Part shown: in pieces, positions 8,244 through 17,576 of the stretch
Position numbering within the stretch: the first letter of the stretch is position 1
Layout of the letters: each line of letters opens with the position of its first letter
Assembly: GCA_041743125.1 (NCBI GenBank)
Contig: JBGTNK010000197.1
Coordinates: 3,028 to 67,027, forward strand
Source of the DNA: Terrimonas_B sp041743125
Lineage (GTDB): Bacteria; Bacteroidota; Bacteroidia; Chitinophagales; Chitinophagaceae
Direction of reading: 5' to 3'
DNA length: 64,000 nt
Program-made: the position numbers and the translations under genes
The notes under the pieces: generated by a model
The model's input: the letters and a program-made list of their open reading frames with translations, nothing else
Database searches by the model: none
Told to the model about the DNA's origin: nothing

Positions 8244-8888
8244 ATGATGTCTAAAAGTGTAGCCCAATTTAATAAAACAAATTTTTTCTCTCTTTGTGAT
8301 CTTCTGTCAAAAAAGGATCGTCGGCTAAAATCAATTATTGATCAGTATGGCTACCCGCCGGTGTGGACAAGACCTCCCACTTTTTCTACGCTCATTCATA
8401 TTATTCTTGAGCAGCAGGTTTCCCTTGCTTCGGGTCTTGTCGCTTTTGTTAAGCTAAAGCATAGATTAAAAACCATTACCCCGGAAAAAATACTTCAGCT
8501 TACTGACTCAGAAATGAAAGATTGTTATTTCAGCAGGCAAAAAACAAGCTATGCAAAAAATCTTGCCGACGCCATAATATCAAAGCAACTAAACCTGGAA
8601 ATATTTTCTCATTTACCTGATGAAGAAGTTAAACACGAATTAAAATGTATAAAAGGTATTGGAGACTGGACCGCGGATATGTATTTATTATTTGCGTTGC
8701 AAAGAACAGACATTTTTCCTGTTGGTGACCTGGCCCTGATCAATGCCTTTAAAGAAATACATAAGATAGCTACCCCACTGACAAAGGAAGAAATATCGGT
8801 CTATTCCGAAAGATGGAAACCCTACCGGTCTGTGGCCACCATGTTGTTTTGGCATTATTATCTACGGAAAAGAGGGCGAATGAATTAA
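8244..8888 (+). CDS. DNA-3-methyladenine glycosylase II family protein (AlkA-like, HhH-GPD)
   Basis: A base-excision repair glycosylase of the HhH-GPD superfamily, which flips out and removes alkylated purines. The helix-hairpin-helix is LKCIKGIGDWTADMYLLFAL (about residues 137-156). The catalytic Asp sits in FPVGDLAL just after it, as in AlkA. I chose the ATG at 8244 (214 aa); an in-frame ATG at 8202 would overlap the upstream gene by 32 bp and add nothing conserved. The protein lacks the N-terminal AlkA domain, so it is the short form. A second paralogue lies at 38185. It is in line with the paaZ genes and 10 bp ahead of a glycosyltransferase gene. Confidence 0.85.
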   Translation: MMSKSVAQFNKTNFFSLCDLLSKKDRRLKSIIDQYGYPPVWTRPPTFSTLIHIILEQQVSLASGLVAFVKLKHRLKTITPEKILQLTDSEMKDCYFSRQKTSYAKNLADAIISKQLNLEIFSHLPDEEVKHELKCIKGIGDWTADMYLLFALQRTDIFPVGDLALINAFKEIHKIATPLTKEEISVYSERWKPYRSVATMLFWHYYLRKRGRMN

Positions 8889-8898
8889 TACAATTATT

Positions 8899-9711
8899 AT
8901 GAAATCATTTTCGGCAATTGATTTTTGTTTATTGATTCCTTGTTATAATAACCTTGCAGGGTTGATCAATTCCTTGCGAAGTGTGGAATATCCCTCGAAA
9001 AAGTTTTTGATTTTGGTGATAGATGATGGTAGTAAGGAGGTAGTTACTTTAGAAAAAATCACTGGGGCTGTGCCGTCTAATAACTCCATTATTGTATTGA
9101 ATAATGAGAAAAATATTGGAATAACCGCAACCCTGAATAAAGGATTAGAATGGATTGAAAAAAATACGGATGCAAAATATATTGCAAGATTGGATTGCGG
9201 AGATATTTGTAGCAATGACAGATTTAAAATACAAGTTGATTATATGGATTTATATCCTGCAATCGGGCTAACAGGTAGTTGGTGCCGGATTGTTGACAAA
9301 ACATCATTATTTAGTTATTCTTATAAAAGTCCTGTGACCCACGAAGCTATAAAACGATCCATGTACTTCCGCAATGCATTCATGCATGCCACGGTGATGT
9401 TCAGAACATCCGTTTTAAAAGAGGCAGGACATTATCCCACCAATTTTGAATATGCTGAAGACTACGCTTTTTTCTGGAAACTAACCGAGGTCAGCCAATC
9501 TTATATTTTTGATAAATTTCTTGTAATCTGTGAACTAAATAAAAGTGGCATATCCTACTCAAATAAAGGGAAGCAAATAATGGCCAGGGCGAAAGTGGTA
9601 AAAACTTTTGGCTCGAACCTTGTATTAAAAATTGCTGCATATATCAGACTTTGCCTGTTATTACTTCTTCCCCGGACCGTTCTGCTAAAGCTGAAAAAAA
9701 GGAAAGGATAA
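8899..9711 (+). CDS. glycosyltransferase family 2 protein
   Basis: A 270-aa inverting GT-A transferase. The N-terminal nucleotide-binding part reads FCLLIPCYNNLAGLINSL and LVIDDGS. The metal-binding DxD equivalent is IARLDCGDIC, an unusual D-C-G-D form of the more common DADD. A later ED pair (YAEDYAFFWKL) could supply the catalytic base. A hydrophobic, basic C-terminus (residues 240-270) suggests attachment to the inner membrane. It starts the polysaccharide gene series, 10 bp after the AlkA-like gene. The 178-bp spacer that follows, to 9889, shows no clear gene. Confidence 0.85.
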   Translation: MKSFSAIDFCLLIPCYNNLAGLINSLRSVEYPSKKFLILVIDDGSKEVVTLEKITGAVPSNNSIIVLNNEKNIGITATLNKGLEWIEKNTDAKYIARLDCGDICSNDRFKIQVDYMDLYPAIGLTGSWCRIVDKTSLFSYSYKSPVTHEAIKRSMYFRNAFMHATVMFRTSVLKEAGHYPTNFEYAEDYAFFWKLTEVSQSYIFDKFLVICELNKSGISYSNKGKQIMARAKVVKTFGSNLVLKIAAYIRLCLLLLLPRTVLLKLKKRKG

Positions 9712-9889
9712 GTAGCATTGCAACGTTTTGCACCATTGTCTTGTCAAGTCAGGCTGCCATATGAGAGTAATTGCGAATACCGGCGTATTGCGATTTGATA
9801 AGAATTTACCACCACCCATATTTAACAAATAAATAAAACTTCACCATCCTTGTTCTAAACAGGTATGGGTAATGTATGTCATTTTAATT

Positions 9890-11011
9890 ATGAAAATTGT
9901 CCACATAGTCGAACCCTTCGCTTCCGGCATTGCTTTTTTTGTAAAATCGCTTACAGAGGCAATGCCAGAGGATATTCACATTGTAGTGCACGGTGAAAGA
10001 AAAAAAGAAATGAGGGCAACAGACGTGAAGAAAAATTTCCCCACAAATAATGTTCGTTTTATAAAATGGCATTCAGCACAAAGGTCAATTGATCTGCTGA
10101 AAGATCTGAAGGCATTAACTGAACTTTTCTCTATTCTAAAACGATTAAAGCAAAAAAAGTTAGTCGATGCCGTTCATCTTCATTCATCTAAAAGCGGCTT
10201 ATTGGGCAGGGCAGCCTGCAAGATGGCAGGAATTTCAAATGTTTTTTATACACCAAACGGCGCTTCTTTTTTATCAGCCAAAAATAAGTGGTCCAGGTTT
10301 ATTTATCAGGGATTCGAGAGGATCGGAAACTGGTTAGGCGGTCATGTAATATGCTGTTCTGCCTCAGAACGGAATGAGTTTTTAAAAATTGGAATTCAGG
10401 GGAGTTACATTAACAATGGAACTGAAGTAGTTCAATCCCTGCAAGGTGAGACAAAAAAACATGGACAAACCTTCAGGATAGTTACCAGTGGCAGGATTGA
10501 GAAGCAAAAGAACCCCGCCCTATTTAATGAAATTGCAACTTATTTTGAGGACATGCCGCATGTAGAGTTTGCCTGGATCGGTGACGGGCCTTATAAAAAA
10601 TTATTTACAGCTAAGAATATTCGGGTCACAGGATGGTTGGGGGCTAAGGAGGTGCACAATTGTGTTTCCGCATCAGATATTTATTTATCTACCTCTGCAT
10701 ATGAAGGTTTATCCTTTGCTGTGTTGGAAGCTCTTGCTTTAAAAAAACCTGTATTACTTAGTAACTGCACCGGTAATATTGACCTGGTAAAAAAAGGGAT
10801 TAACGGAGATCTTTTTAATACAACACAGGAGGCGACCAATAAATTATTACAGTATTATAATAATCCCAGGATGCGGGAAGTGATGGGAGAATATTCCCAT
10901 GAAATATGTAGAACAGAATTTGATTTGAAGCAAAATTTTAAGAAATACCGTGAGTTGTATGCCGGCTCTTTTTTAGCACCAGGCATACAGCCAACATGGA
11001 GTTTTGGATAA
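9890..11011 (+). CDS. glycosyltransferase family 4 protein
   Basis: A retaining GT-B transferase of about 373 residues. It begins MKIVHIVEPFASGIAFFV, the usual first strand and loop of GT4, and so the ATG at 9890 is preferred over an in-frame ATG at 9872. The C-terminal donor domain carries TSGRIEKQKNP near residue 198 and the E-x7-E motif in YEGLSFAVLEALALKKPVLL near residue 278. The sugar and acceptor are unknown. It is the first gene of the tight part of the polysaccharide operon; the coiled-coil gene starts 17 bp downstream. Confidence 0.88.
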   Translation: MKIVHIVEPFASGIAFFVKSLTEAMPEDIHIVVHGERKKEMRATDVKKNFPTNNVRFIKWHSAQRSIDLLKDLKALTELFSILKRLKQKKLVDAVHLHSSKSGLLGRAACKMAGISNVFYTPNGASFLSAKNKWSRFIYQGFERIGNWLGGHVICCSASERNEFLKIGIQGSYINNGTEVVQSLQGETKKHGQTFRIVTSGRIEKQKNPALFNEIATYFEDMPHVEFAWIGDGPYKKLFTAKNIRVTGWLGAKEVHNCVSASDIYLSTSAYEGLSFAVLEALALKKPVLLSNCTGNIDLVKKGINGDLFNTTQEATNKLLQYYNNPRMREVMGEYSHEICRTEFDLKQNFKKYRELYAGSFLAPGIQPTWSFG

Positions 11012-11028
11012 AACCTTATACCTAAGCT

Positions 11029-11391
11029 ATGAATTCCGTAATAATAACATCGAACCCTGTGGAAGGCGATGACAGGATAGAAGAATTACACCAATCGCTT
11101 GAGCTTATTGATCAAAAATTGGAGCAGGAAATTCTGTCCAAACAAAAAACGATCGATCGCCAGGAGCGGGAAATTGATCGGCTGCATGTGTTAATAGAAG
11201 GAAAGGATAAAATCATACTGGAAATCCACGAGAAATTAAATGAATGTACCAACAGCACAGAGGGAAACCGGCAACTGATCAATAAACTCGTTAATGAAAT
11301 AGAATTGTTGCAACAAAATATTGAGTGGTATAAAAAAACCTACGAATCAAGGAGTGTATTAGGAACACTGAGAGAAAAATTGTTCAAATAA
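11029..11391 (+). CDS. small coiled-coil protein with WYK-type tail
   Basis: A 120-aa cytosolic protein that is almost entirely coiled coil (about residues 18-98, repeating Leu/Ile in heptads). The C-terminus reads IEWYKKTYESRSVLGTLREKL. A very similar block (IHWYKETWENRTLAGVMKEKL) follows the coiled coil of the next protein, at 11452. The shared tail suggests that the two proteins interact or derive from one another. No enzyme domain is present. Its place inside a glycosyltransferase operon suggests a scaffolding or length-setting role, but that is inference. Confidence 0.6.
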   Translation: MNSVIITSNPVEGDDRIEELHQSLELIDQKLEQEILSKQKTIDRQEREIDRLHVLIEGKDKIILEIHEKLNECTNSTEGNRQLINKLVNEIELLQQNIEWYKKTYESRSVLGTLREKLFK

Positions 11392-11451
11392 TCCCGGCAG
11401 ATAATTATTGCTTTATTGTTAATTTATTTATTTGAAAAAAAGGCAGTCTGC

Positions 11452-14400
11452 ATGACAGAAGGTCTTATAAAAAAAGGGTTAATGTTGATTAAAGAAAATA
11501 CAGATACAGATTATATTTTGAATAAAGAATCATTATTCTGGACGCCGGAATATCTTGATTTATCTGCCTGGATGGAGCATATACCCTTTGCATTTTGGAT
11601 TGTGGAAGTTTTAAGGCCGTCAATGATTGTTGAATTAGGAGTGCATACGGGTACTTCTTATTTTTCCTTTTGCCAGGCAGTTAAAAGGTTAAACCTTAAC
11701 TCCACTTGTTTTGGTGTAGATACCTGGAGGGGGGATGAGCATTCGGGATTATATGAAGAGGAGATTTTTAATAAAGTGTCCCGTGAAAACAATGATAAGT
11801 ATACCCTATTTTCAACACTGGTGCGTTCTGCCTTTGATGAAGCGAACGAATACTTTATTGATGGCTCCGTTGAATTACTTCATATAGACGGGCTGCATAC
11901 GTATGAAGCAGTCAGGCATGACTTTGAAACATGGTTGCCGAAATTGTCTCCGGACGCTGTCGTTATTTTTCATGATATTAATGTAAGGGAAAGAAATTTT
12001 GGCGTGTTTAAATTATGGGAAGAACTAAAGCAAAAATATAGGCATTTTCAATTTGATTTTGGGTATGGGTTGGGAGTATTGGTCACAGGAGATGTACCTG
12101 CCGCAATTGCTGGTTTATTAAACACCAGTAGAAATGAAGATTATTATATTTTTTTGCGGAATCTTTTTTCAGAACGGGGGAGATTTATAAAAAGGACATT
12201 TGACCTGGAATGCCAGATAGAACAGGAAAATGCTAATACAGAGGTGATCAAAAAAAATCTTTTACAATTTACAGATACATTTGAAAAAACTAAAGATGTA
12301 CTTGAAAAAACAAAAAGGGAAAATGAGAGGCTAACTAAGGAGAATAAAATAATAGATGAAGAAAAGGAAAAACTTAAAAAGAAAAATAGAACGTTTGAAG
12401 AAGACCTGAATAATGAAATTGCGGAATTAAATATCAGTCTTCAAAAAAAGAGTGAAATCATTCACTGGTATAAGGAAACCTGGGAAAACAGAACCCTGGC
12501 TGGAGTGATGAAAGAAAAATTAATGTCAGCGTTAAAAAAAAAACCTAACAATCGCGGGAAGTATAACTCTCAATTCCAAAGGCCCATTTCTAATATGGAA
12601 AAAATGGATGGACATTCCAATCTTACCAGGCAGTTTATTGATGCACGTCCCAAGAAATATTTTTATTATTTAGAGCCGGGGAAAGATATTCGCTTTTTAC
12701 CTCTTACACTTGAATATGAAACCACGGGACCAGATCCTTATTTTAACGTGGAGCTGAAGAATAAAGAATTACGAGGCGGATGGTATTCTTATTCTATACA
12801 TATAAGTGAAACGCAGGGAATTATTTTGGCTCCAAAATTATATTATGATACCGGTAACGGTTTTAATGAAAAGGAAATATGGTGTCTGCCTGATTTGAGA
12901 AATGGGAAAATGGAAGGGTTAATAAAATTTCCCTGCGCCATATCTGCATTACGTTTTGACCCCACCATCAGGGATTGCAAGTTTAGTGTAAAGGAGTTCA
13001 ATTTAAAACCGATATCAACCGCAAAAGCTCTTTTGACCGGTATATCTGGCTATAAAAAATATTTTAAAGAACAGGAATCGTTTTTTTCTTTTTATACCGG
13101 CTTGTTCAGCACTTTTCTGAAATCGGGAAAATCTGCGTTGCGCGAAAAAGTATGGCAGGCCATAACCTATCGGGAGATCGATTCAAAGGGCCAATATCAA
13201 GCCTGGTGTAAAATGTATGATGAAATTTCTCCTGATCATTTAAGAATAATAAAATCTCTTTCCTCTGCCCTTCCGTATCAGCCAACTTTTTCATTCATAA
13301 TGCCGGTGTATAATGCCCCGATAGATTTTTTAAGAAAAGCAATAGAATCGGTAAGGAACCAGGCCTATAAAAATTGGGAATTATGTATTGCGGATGATCA
13401 TTCTACTCATGGCGGCGTAAGGGGCCTGCTGAAACAATACATGCTAAAGGATAAAAGAATAAAAGTTGTTTTTCGTGAAAGCAATGGCCATATCAGTGAG
13501 GCTTCTAACAGTGCTTTAGAACTTGCTACCGGGGAATATGTAGTGTTGCTTGACCAGGATGATGAAGTACCCGTTCATTGTTTATACATGGTTGCCTCCG
13601 CGATCAACAAAAATAGAGATCTCAAGATTATTTATAGCGATGAAGATAAAATAGACGAGGACGGCAACCGGTTTGATCCCTATTTTAAAACAGACTGGAA
13701 TAAGGATCTTTTTTATGGGCAGAATATGATCAGCCATTTGGGCATATATAAGAGATCACTGGTTGAGAAAATAGGTGGCTTTAGGGCCGGATATGAAGGA
13801 AGTCAGGATTATGATCTGGCATTGCGTTGCATAGAATATTCGAAACCTCACCAGATTTGTCACATTCCACATGTCCTTTATCACTGGAGAGCTGTTGCCG
13901 GATCTACTTCTATTAACATGGCTAATAAAAATTATGCTTTTGATGCAGGAATAAACACTTTAAAAGACCATTTGATCAGAACAGGTCAAAACGCTGTTGT
14001 GGAACCTAATCTTCATAATTCTTACCGTATAAAGTGGAGTTTGCCAGATCAATTACCCCTCGTTTCGATCATTATTCCCACCAAAGAAAAGGCAGATGTT
14101 TTAAAAATATGTTTAACAAGTATTCTTGAAAAAACCAGCTATCCGAATTTTGAGATCCTCGTTATCGATAATAACAGCACTGAGTCTTTAACATTGGAAT
14201 ACCTGGATGATGTGCGGAAAAATTATGAACAGGTATCTGTTTACGAATATGAAAAAGATTTTAATTTTTCTGCCATCGTCAATTATGGTGTAAAAAAATC
14301 AAAGGGAGAAGTAGTGCTGTTATTGAATAATGACACAGAAGTGATCAATAGCGAATGGCTAACTGAAATGGTAAGCCAGTGTATGAGGAAAGAAATTGGA

Positions 14401-14967
14401 GCTGTAGGGGCAAAATTATTTTATCCCAATGGAAGAATACAACATGCCGGGGTAGTATTATTTGAAGGACACCCGGGCAATCACATATACCTGGAAAGGG
14501 AAAAATCGGACCCTGGTTATTTTAATAAACTAAATCTGGTACAAGGTTATAGTGCAGTAACTGCAGCCTGTCTTGCAGTAAGAAAAAAAATATACATGGA
14601 AGTTGGCGGTTTTGATGATGAAAACTTAAAAGTGGCTTACAACGATGTTGATTTTTGTTTGAAAGTGCAGGAGGCCGGATATAATAATTTATTTACGCCA
14701 TTTGCCAGCTTAGTACATCATGAATCTTTATCAAGAGGTAACGACCTGGATAGTTCTAATATAAAACGATTCAGAAGGGAGCATTCATTTATGCTGAATA
14801 AGTGGGATAAGCTAATTTCAAAAGATCCATACTTAAATCCAAATCTTGACCCCACATTTGATCCTTCGGGTGTACAAGGTATAGTTCGATTTGCTTTTCC
14901 GCCGCTATGTCTATATGATTGGCAAAGGGAAACTATTCCTGAACACAAGGCTCAATTAGCTTTATAG
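11452..14967 (+). CDS. fused methyltransferase - coiled coil - double GT2 glycosyltransferase
   Basis: A 1171-aa multidomain protein, starting at ATG 11452; an in-frame TTG at 11416 adds nothing recognisable. Residues about 50-215 look like a class I SAM methyltransferase (VELGVHTGTSYFSFC, LLHIDGLHTYEAV, VIFHDIN). Residues about 240-335 are a charged coiled coil, closed by the IHWYKETWENRTLAGVMKEKL block. Residues about 390-525 are a beta-rich domain I cannot name. GT2 domain one starts near 610 (FSFIMPVYNAP) with metal site LLDQDDE near 700. GT2 domain two starts near 868 (VSIIIPTKEK) with LLNNDTEV near 958. Such double GT2 proteins often make alternating linkages. The combination suggests polymerisation and chain capping in one polypeptide. 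Confidence 0.85.
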   Translation: MTEGLIKKGLMLIKENTDTDYILNKESLFWTPEYLDLSAWMEHIPFAFWIVEVLRPSMIVELGVHTGTSYFSFCQAVKRLNLNSTCFGVDTWRGDEHSGLYEEEIFNKVSRENNDKYTLFSTLVRSAFDEANEYFIDGSVELLHIDGLHTYEAVRHDFETWLPKLSPDAVVIFHDINVRERNFGVFKLWEELKQKYRHFQFDFGYGLGVLVTGDVPAAIAGLLNTSRNEDYYIFLRNLFSERGRFIKRTFDLECQIEQENANTEVIKKNLLQFTDTFEKTKDVLEKTKRENERLTKENKIIDEEKEKLKKKNRTFEEDLNNEIAELNISLQKKSEIIHWYKETWENRTLAGVMKEKLMSALKKKPNNRGKYNSQFQRPISNMEKMDGHSNLTRQFIDARPKKYFYYLEPGKDIRFLPLTLEYETTGPDPYFNVELKNKELRGGWYSYSIHISETQGIILAPKLYYDTGNGFNEKEIWCLPDLRNGKMEGLIKFPCAISALRFDPTIRDCKFSVKEFNLKPISTAKALLTGISGYKKYFKEQESFFSFYTGLFSTFLKSGKSALREKVWQAITYREIDSKGQYQAWCKMYDEISPDHLRIIKSLSSALPYQPTFSFIMPVYNAPIDFLRKAIESVRNQAYKNWELCIADDHSTHGGVRGLLKQYMLKDKRIKVVFRESNGHISEASNSALELATGEYVVLLDQDDEVPVHCLYMVASAINKNRDLKIIYSDEDKIDEDGNRFDPYFKTDWNKDLFYGQNMISHLGIYKRSLVEKIGGFRAGYEGSQDYDLALRCIEYSKPHQICHIPHVLYHWRAVAGSTSINMANKNYAFDAGINTLKDHLIRTGQNAVVEPNLHNSYRIKWSLPDQLPLVSIIIPTKEKADVLKICLTSILEKTSYPNFEILVIDNNSTESLTLEYLDDVRKNYEQVSVYEYEKDFNFSAIVNYGVKKSKGEVVLLLNNDTEVINSEWLTEMVSQCMRKEIGAVGAKLFYPNGRIQHAGVVLFEGHPGNHIYLEREKSDPGYFNKLNLVQGYSAVTAACLAVRKKIYMEVGGFDDENLKVAYNDVDFCLKVQEAGYNNLFTPFASLVHHESLSRGNDLDSSNIKRFRREHSFMLNKWDKLISKDPYLNPNLDPTFDPSGVQGIVRFAFPPLCLYDWQRETIPEHKAQLAL

Positions 14968-14988
14968 TATTTAAAAAAGGAGACAATT

Positions 14989-15921
14989 ATGGTGGTTACG
15001 ACGGACAAGAAAAGGAATATAAAAGGGATAGTGGATAAGGAGTATTTAAAACTTTGTGGTTTTGATTACGATGTATACAGGGAGCATGACGATCTGAGAC
15101 AAATGACGGATGAGGAATTGACAGATCATTTTTTCAGGTATGGGATAGCAGAGGGAAGAACGTACTGCCCTGTAAAAGAAAGAAAGGATTTTACAGGTTT
15201 GCTTAGCTCCTGTGGAAAAATATTGGAAATTGGTCCGCTTGACAAACCCCAATTCGATCATCAGTCGCCCAATTATTATTCGGTTGATGTTTTTACAAAA
15301 GCACAACTGATTAATAATTATTTCAACGATCCGACAGTGAATAAAGAAAATATTGTAGAACCAACTTATGTAATTCCGGGTAATGATTATTCCGCCATAA
15401 ACGAAAAATTCGATTGTATTTTTTCCAGTCATGCTATTGAACACATGCCCTGCCTGGTGACTTTTTTAAATAATCTTAGCAGCGTACTTACTGATGCCGG
15501 GAATATTTATTTAGCAATACCTGATAAAAGATATTGCTTCGACCATTTCAAAAAGGAAACAGATATATATGATGTATTACAGTTGCACTATGAAAAAAAT
15601 TACCGCCCAAGATTTGCTGACCTATTAAAAATGGGCACCCAGGTATCACACAATAATCCTGTGGATCACTGGAATAATATGCACGGTGAAATTGAACAGG
15701 AAGAAGCATTAATGCAGAATTATTTTAGCTTGTTAAATCAATACAATACCGGCCTTTATAAGGATGCTCATGTTTATTTTTTTACACCTTTAAATTTTGT
15801 GAAAATAATTACCACGCTAAACAAACTACATCTGACCGGGCTAAAAGTCGAAAAGATTTATCATACCCTTTATGGATCACTTGAATTTTATGCGATCTTA
15901 AAAAAGAATGATGCCGGATGA
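14989..15921 (+). CDS. class I SAM-dependent methyltransferase
   Basis: A 310-aa protein in the polysaccharide operon. The Rossmann-fold motif I is KILEIGPLDKP near residue 77; motif III/IV is CIFSSHAIEHMPCL near residue 144, followed by a NIYLAIPDKRYCFDHF strand. The first 55 residues include DEELTDHFFRYGIAEGR, a segment often found as an N-terminal extension in sugar-cluster proteins. It probably methylates a sugar or the chain end, but the target is unknown. An rRNA or small-molecule target is less likely in this setting. It starts 21 bp after the large fusion gene, behind an AAAAAGGAG ribosome-binding sequence. Confidence 0.8.
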   Translation: MVVTTDKKRNIKGIVDKEYLKLCGFDYDVYREHDDLRQMTDEELTDHFFRYGIAEGRTYCPVKERKDFTGLLSSCGKILEIGPLDKPQFDHQSPNYYSVDVFTKAQLINNYFNDPTVNKENIVEPTYVIPGNDYSAINEKFDCIFSSHAIEHMPCLVTFLNNLSSVLTDAGNIYLAIPDKRYCFDHFKKETDIYDVLQLHYEKNYRPRFADLLKMGTQVSHNNPVDHWNNMHGEIEQEEALMQNYFSLLNQYNTGLYKDAHVYFFTPLNFVKIITTLNKLHLTGLKVEKIYHTLYGSLEFYAILKKNDAG

Positions 15922-15975
15922 GTACAAATTGTGATCTTTTTGCAGGAAAGCTTAAAAAAATGTTTTGATCTCTAC

Positions 15976-16707
15976 ATGGAAACAAAGCCTAAAATAGCAG
16001 TGTTGTATCATCTTTTTTATGAGGATACTTTTGTAAATGTTGGTCGGGAGCTACAACCTCTTCTTGATTTTGAAACATGTTTTCTTTTTAATATTTGCGA
16101 AGACACACCGGGAAAAAAATCCATAGTAGCCGCTTTGCAAAATGAATTTCCTGGCTGCTATATTATTTTTACATCCAACAAGGGAAAAGATATTGGAGGT
16201 AAACTGGCTTTGCTGAATCTTTTTTTGAGGAGTAAGGAGGAAGCAGATCTGATGGTTTTTCTTCACGATAAAAAGAGCCTCCAGGCTTTGAAAAGCAGTC
16301 GCTGGAAAAAGGATCTGCTAAAAATCATAACCCCGGAAAATTGCAAAAAAATAATCCGTATGTTCCGGGAAAATAAGGATACCGGTTTGATAGCGACGAA
16401 AGAATATATCATCGAGGAACCATTCACAGAAGGGAAGTTTTCAGGAAAAAATGGAATAATGCTGGAAAGATTGTTGCAGCAGTATGAGGTAAGTTCCCCG
16501 GTAAATTCTTTTGTAGCCGGTACTATGTTTTGGGTAAGGGCAAAAGCAATGATAGATTTCTTTTTGCAGCATGATCCATTGGAGGTAAGGATGGACCTGG
16601 AAGATGGAAATATCCTGGATAATTTTTCCGGAACCATTACTCATTCCTGGGAACGAATCTTAAGTTGGGTAATAACAAGTCAGGGATATTCAATAAAGGG
16701 GATCTGA
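15976..16707 (+). CDS. RgpF-like (rhamnan synthesis F family) protein
   Basis: About 243 residues from the ATG at 15976; a GTG at 15931 is the alternative start. The protein begins with KIAVLYHLFYEDTF and continues with FTSNKGKDIGGKLALLNLF and LMVFLHDKKS. This is the pattern of the RgpF family, named for rhamnose-glucose polysaccharide synthesis in streptococci and often fused or linked to O-antigen glycosyltransferases. The middle part (FVAGTMFWVRAKAM) is also typical. The exact reaction is not settled for the family; it may add a side chain. It is followed after 2 bp by the next gene. Confidence 0.72.
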   Translation: METKPKIAVLYHLFYEDTFVNVGRELQPLLDFETCFLFNICEDTPGKKSIVAALQNEFPGCYIIFTSNKGKDIGGKLALLNLFLRSKEEADLMVFLHDKKSLQALKSSRWKKDLLKIITPENCKKIIRMFRENKDTGLIATKEYIIEEPFTEGKFSGKNGIMLERLLQQYEVSSPVNSFVAGTMFWVRAKAMIDFFLQHDPLEVRMDLEDGNILDNFSGTITHSWERILSWVITSQGYSIKGI

Positions 16708-16709
16708 TA

Positions 16710-17576
16710 ATGAACAGTACGCTACCATATTATTCAATTAGGCCTTCTTTATTAATTCAGGAAATAAAGGATGGTTCTTTTTTTAATAATTATAAACTAA
16801 ATATCATTCTGGGTCATGAAGCTGAATTTACACCGCAGTTATATTCTATCGTTAATAAGTTAGGGAATAAATGTATTATCAGTCTTTCCGCACATCTTCT
16901 TAAGGATCTGGCCAAATTACAACACCTGCTACCTGAAATTTATACGCTGTTGGCACTAAATAAAATTTCTGCGGAAAAAAGGGTACTACCCGTTTTGATA
17001 GATGGACGGGAACAGCCGCAATTTATAAATATTGAAGTGCTGCAGAACTATCTGATTAAACAGGGCTTGACGGGTATACAATTGCCAGTTTTTAATTGTT
17101 CTGAAAATGGCCTTCAAACAGTGGATGATTGTTCATTATTCGTTGTTAAAGATCAATTAAAGGAGGTACAATATGCCGGTTCAGAAATGTTAAGCAATTC
17201 AGGTATGGTGAATATAACCTTCAGTTATGAATTGATAAAGGAAATTGAGATAAACGAACCATTGATTAATAATATTAATGATTTTGAAAGATACCGGGTT
17301 ATTAACTCTGCAATTCCATCAGGCAATACGCATGAGGAAGAATTGAATTGGGAATTGGAATTATGGAAAAGAAGAACGGGTCTCTATAAAGAATTCTTAT
17401 CACTAAGTAAACACATTCAGGAGCAAGAGTATTATGATCTGCATAATTGGTATAAGAATGAGTACGAAATTTTGCCTTTATGGTACAAACGATTCGGTCA
17501 TATCATAAAAGTAATTATGGGCAAGCGTAGTTTCAAATCATTATTCAGTGATAAGGTAAAAAAATATAGGGATTGA
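16710..17576 (+). CDS. unknown polysaccharide-cluster protein with GT-associated C-terminal tail
   Basis: A 288-aa protein of unknown fold. The ATG at 16710 lies 2 bp after the upstream stop (TGATAATG), so translation is probably coupled. A longer in-frame start at 16665 would overlap the RgpF-like gene. The C-terminal 50 residues read NWYKNEYEILPLWYKRFGHI and then IKVIMGKRSFKSLF. I recall this WYK-RFGHIIKV-GKR type tail at the end of other Bacteroidota glycan-cluster glycosyltransferases, so it may be a membrane- or partner-docking module. No GT-A, GT-B or methyltransferase motif was seen. The stop overlaps the next start by 4 bp. Confidence 0.6.
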   Translation: MNSTLPYYSIRPSLLIQEIKDGSFFNNYKLNIILGHEAEFTPQLYSIVNKLGNKCIISLSAHLLKDLAKLQHLLPEIYTLLALNKISAEKRVLPVLIDGREQPQFINIEVLQNYLIKQGLTGIQLPVFNCSENGLQTVDDCSLFVVKDQLKEVQYAGSEMLSNSGMVNITFSYELIKEIEINEPLINNINDFERYRVINSAIPSGNTHEEELNWELELWKRRTGLYKEFLSLSKHIQEQEYYDLHNWYKNEYEILPLWYKRFGHIIKVIMGKRSFKSLFSDKVKKYRD

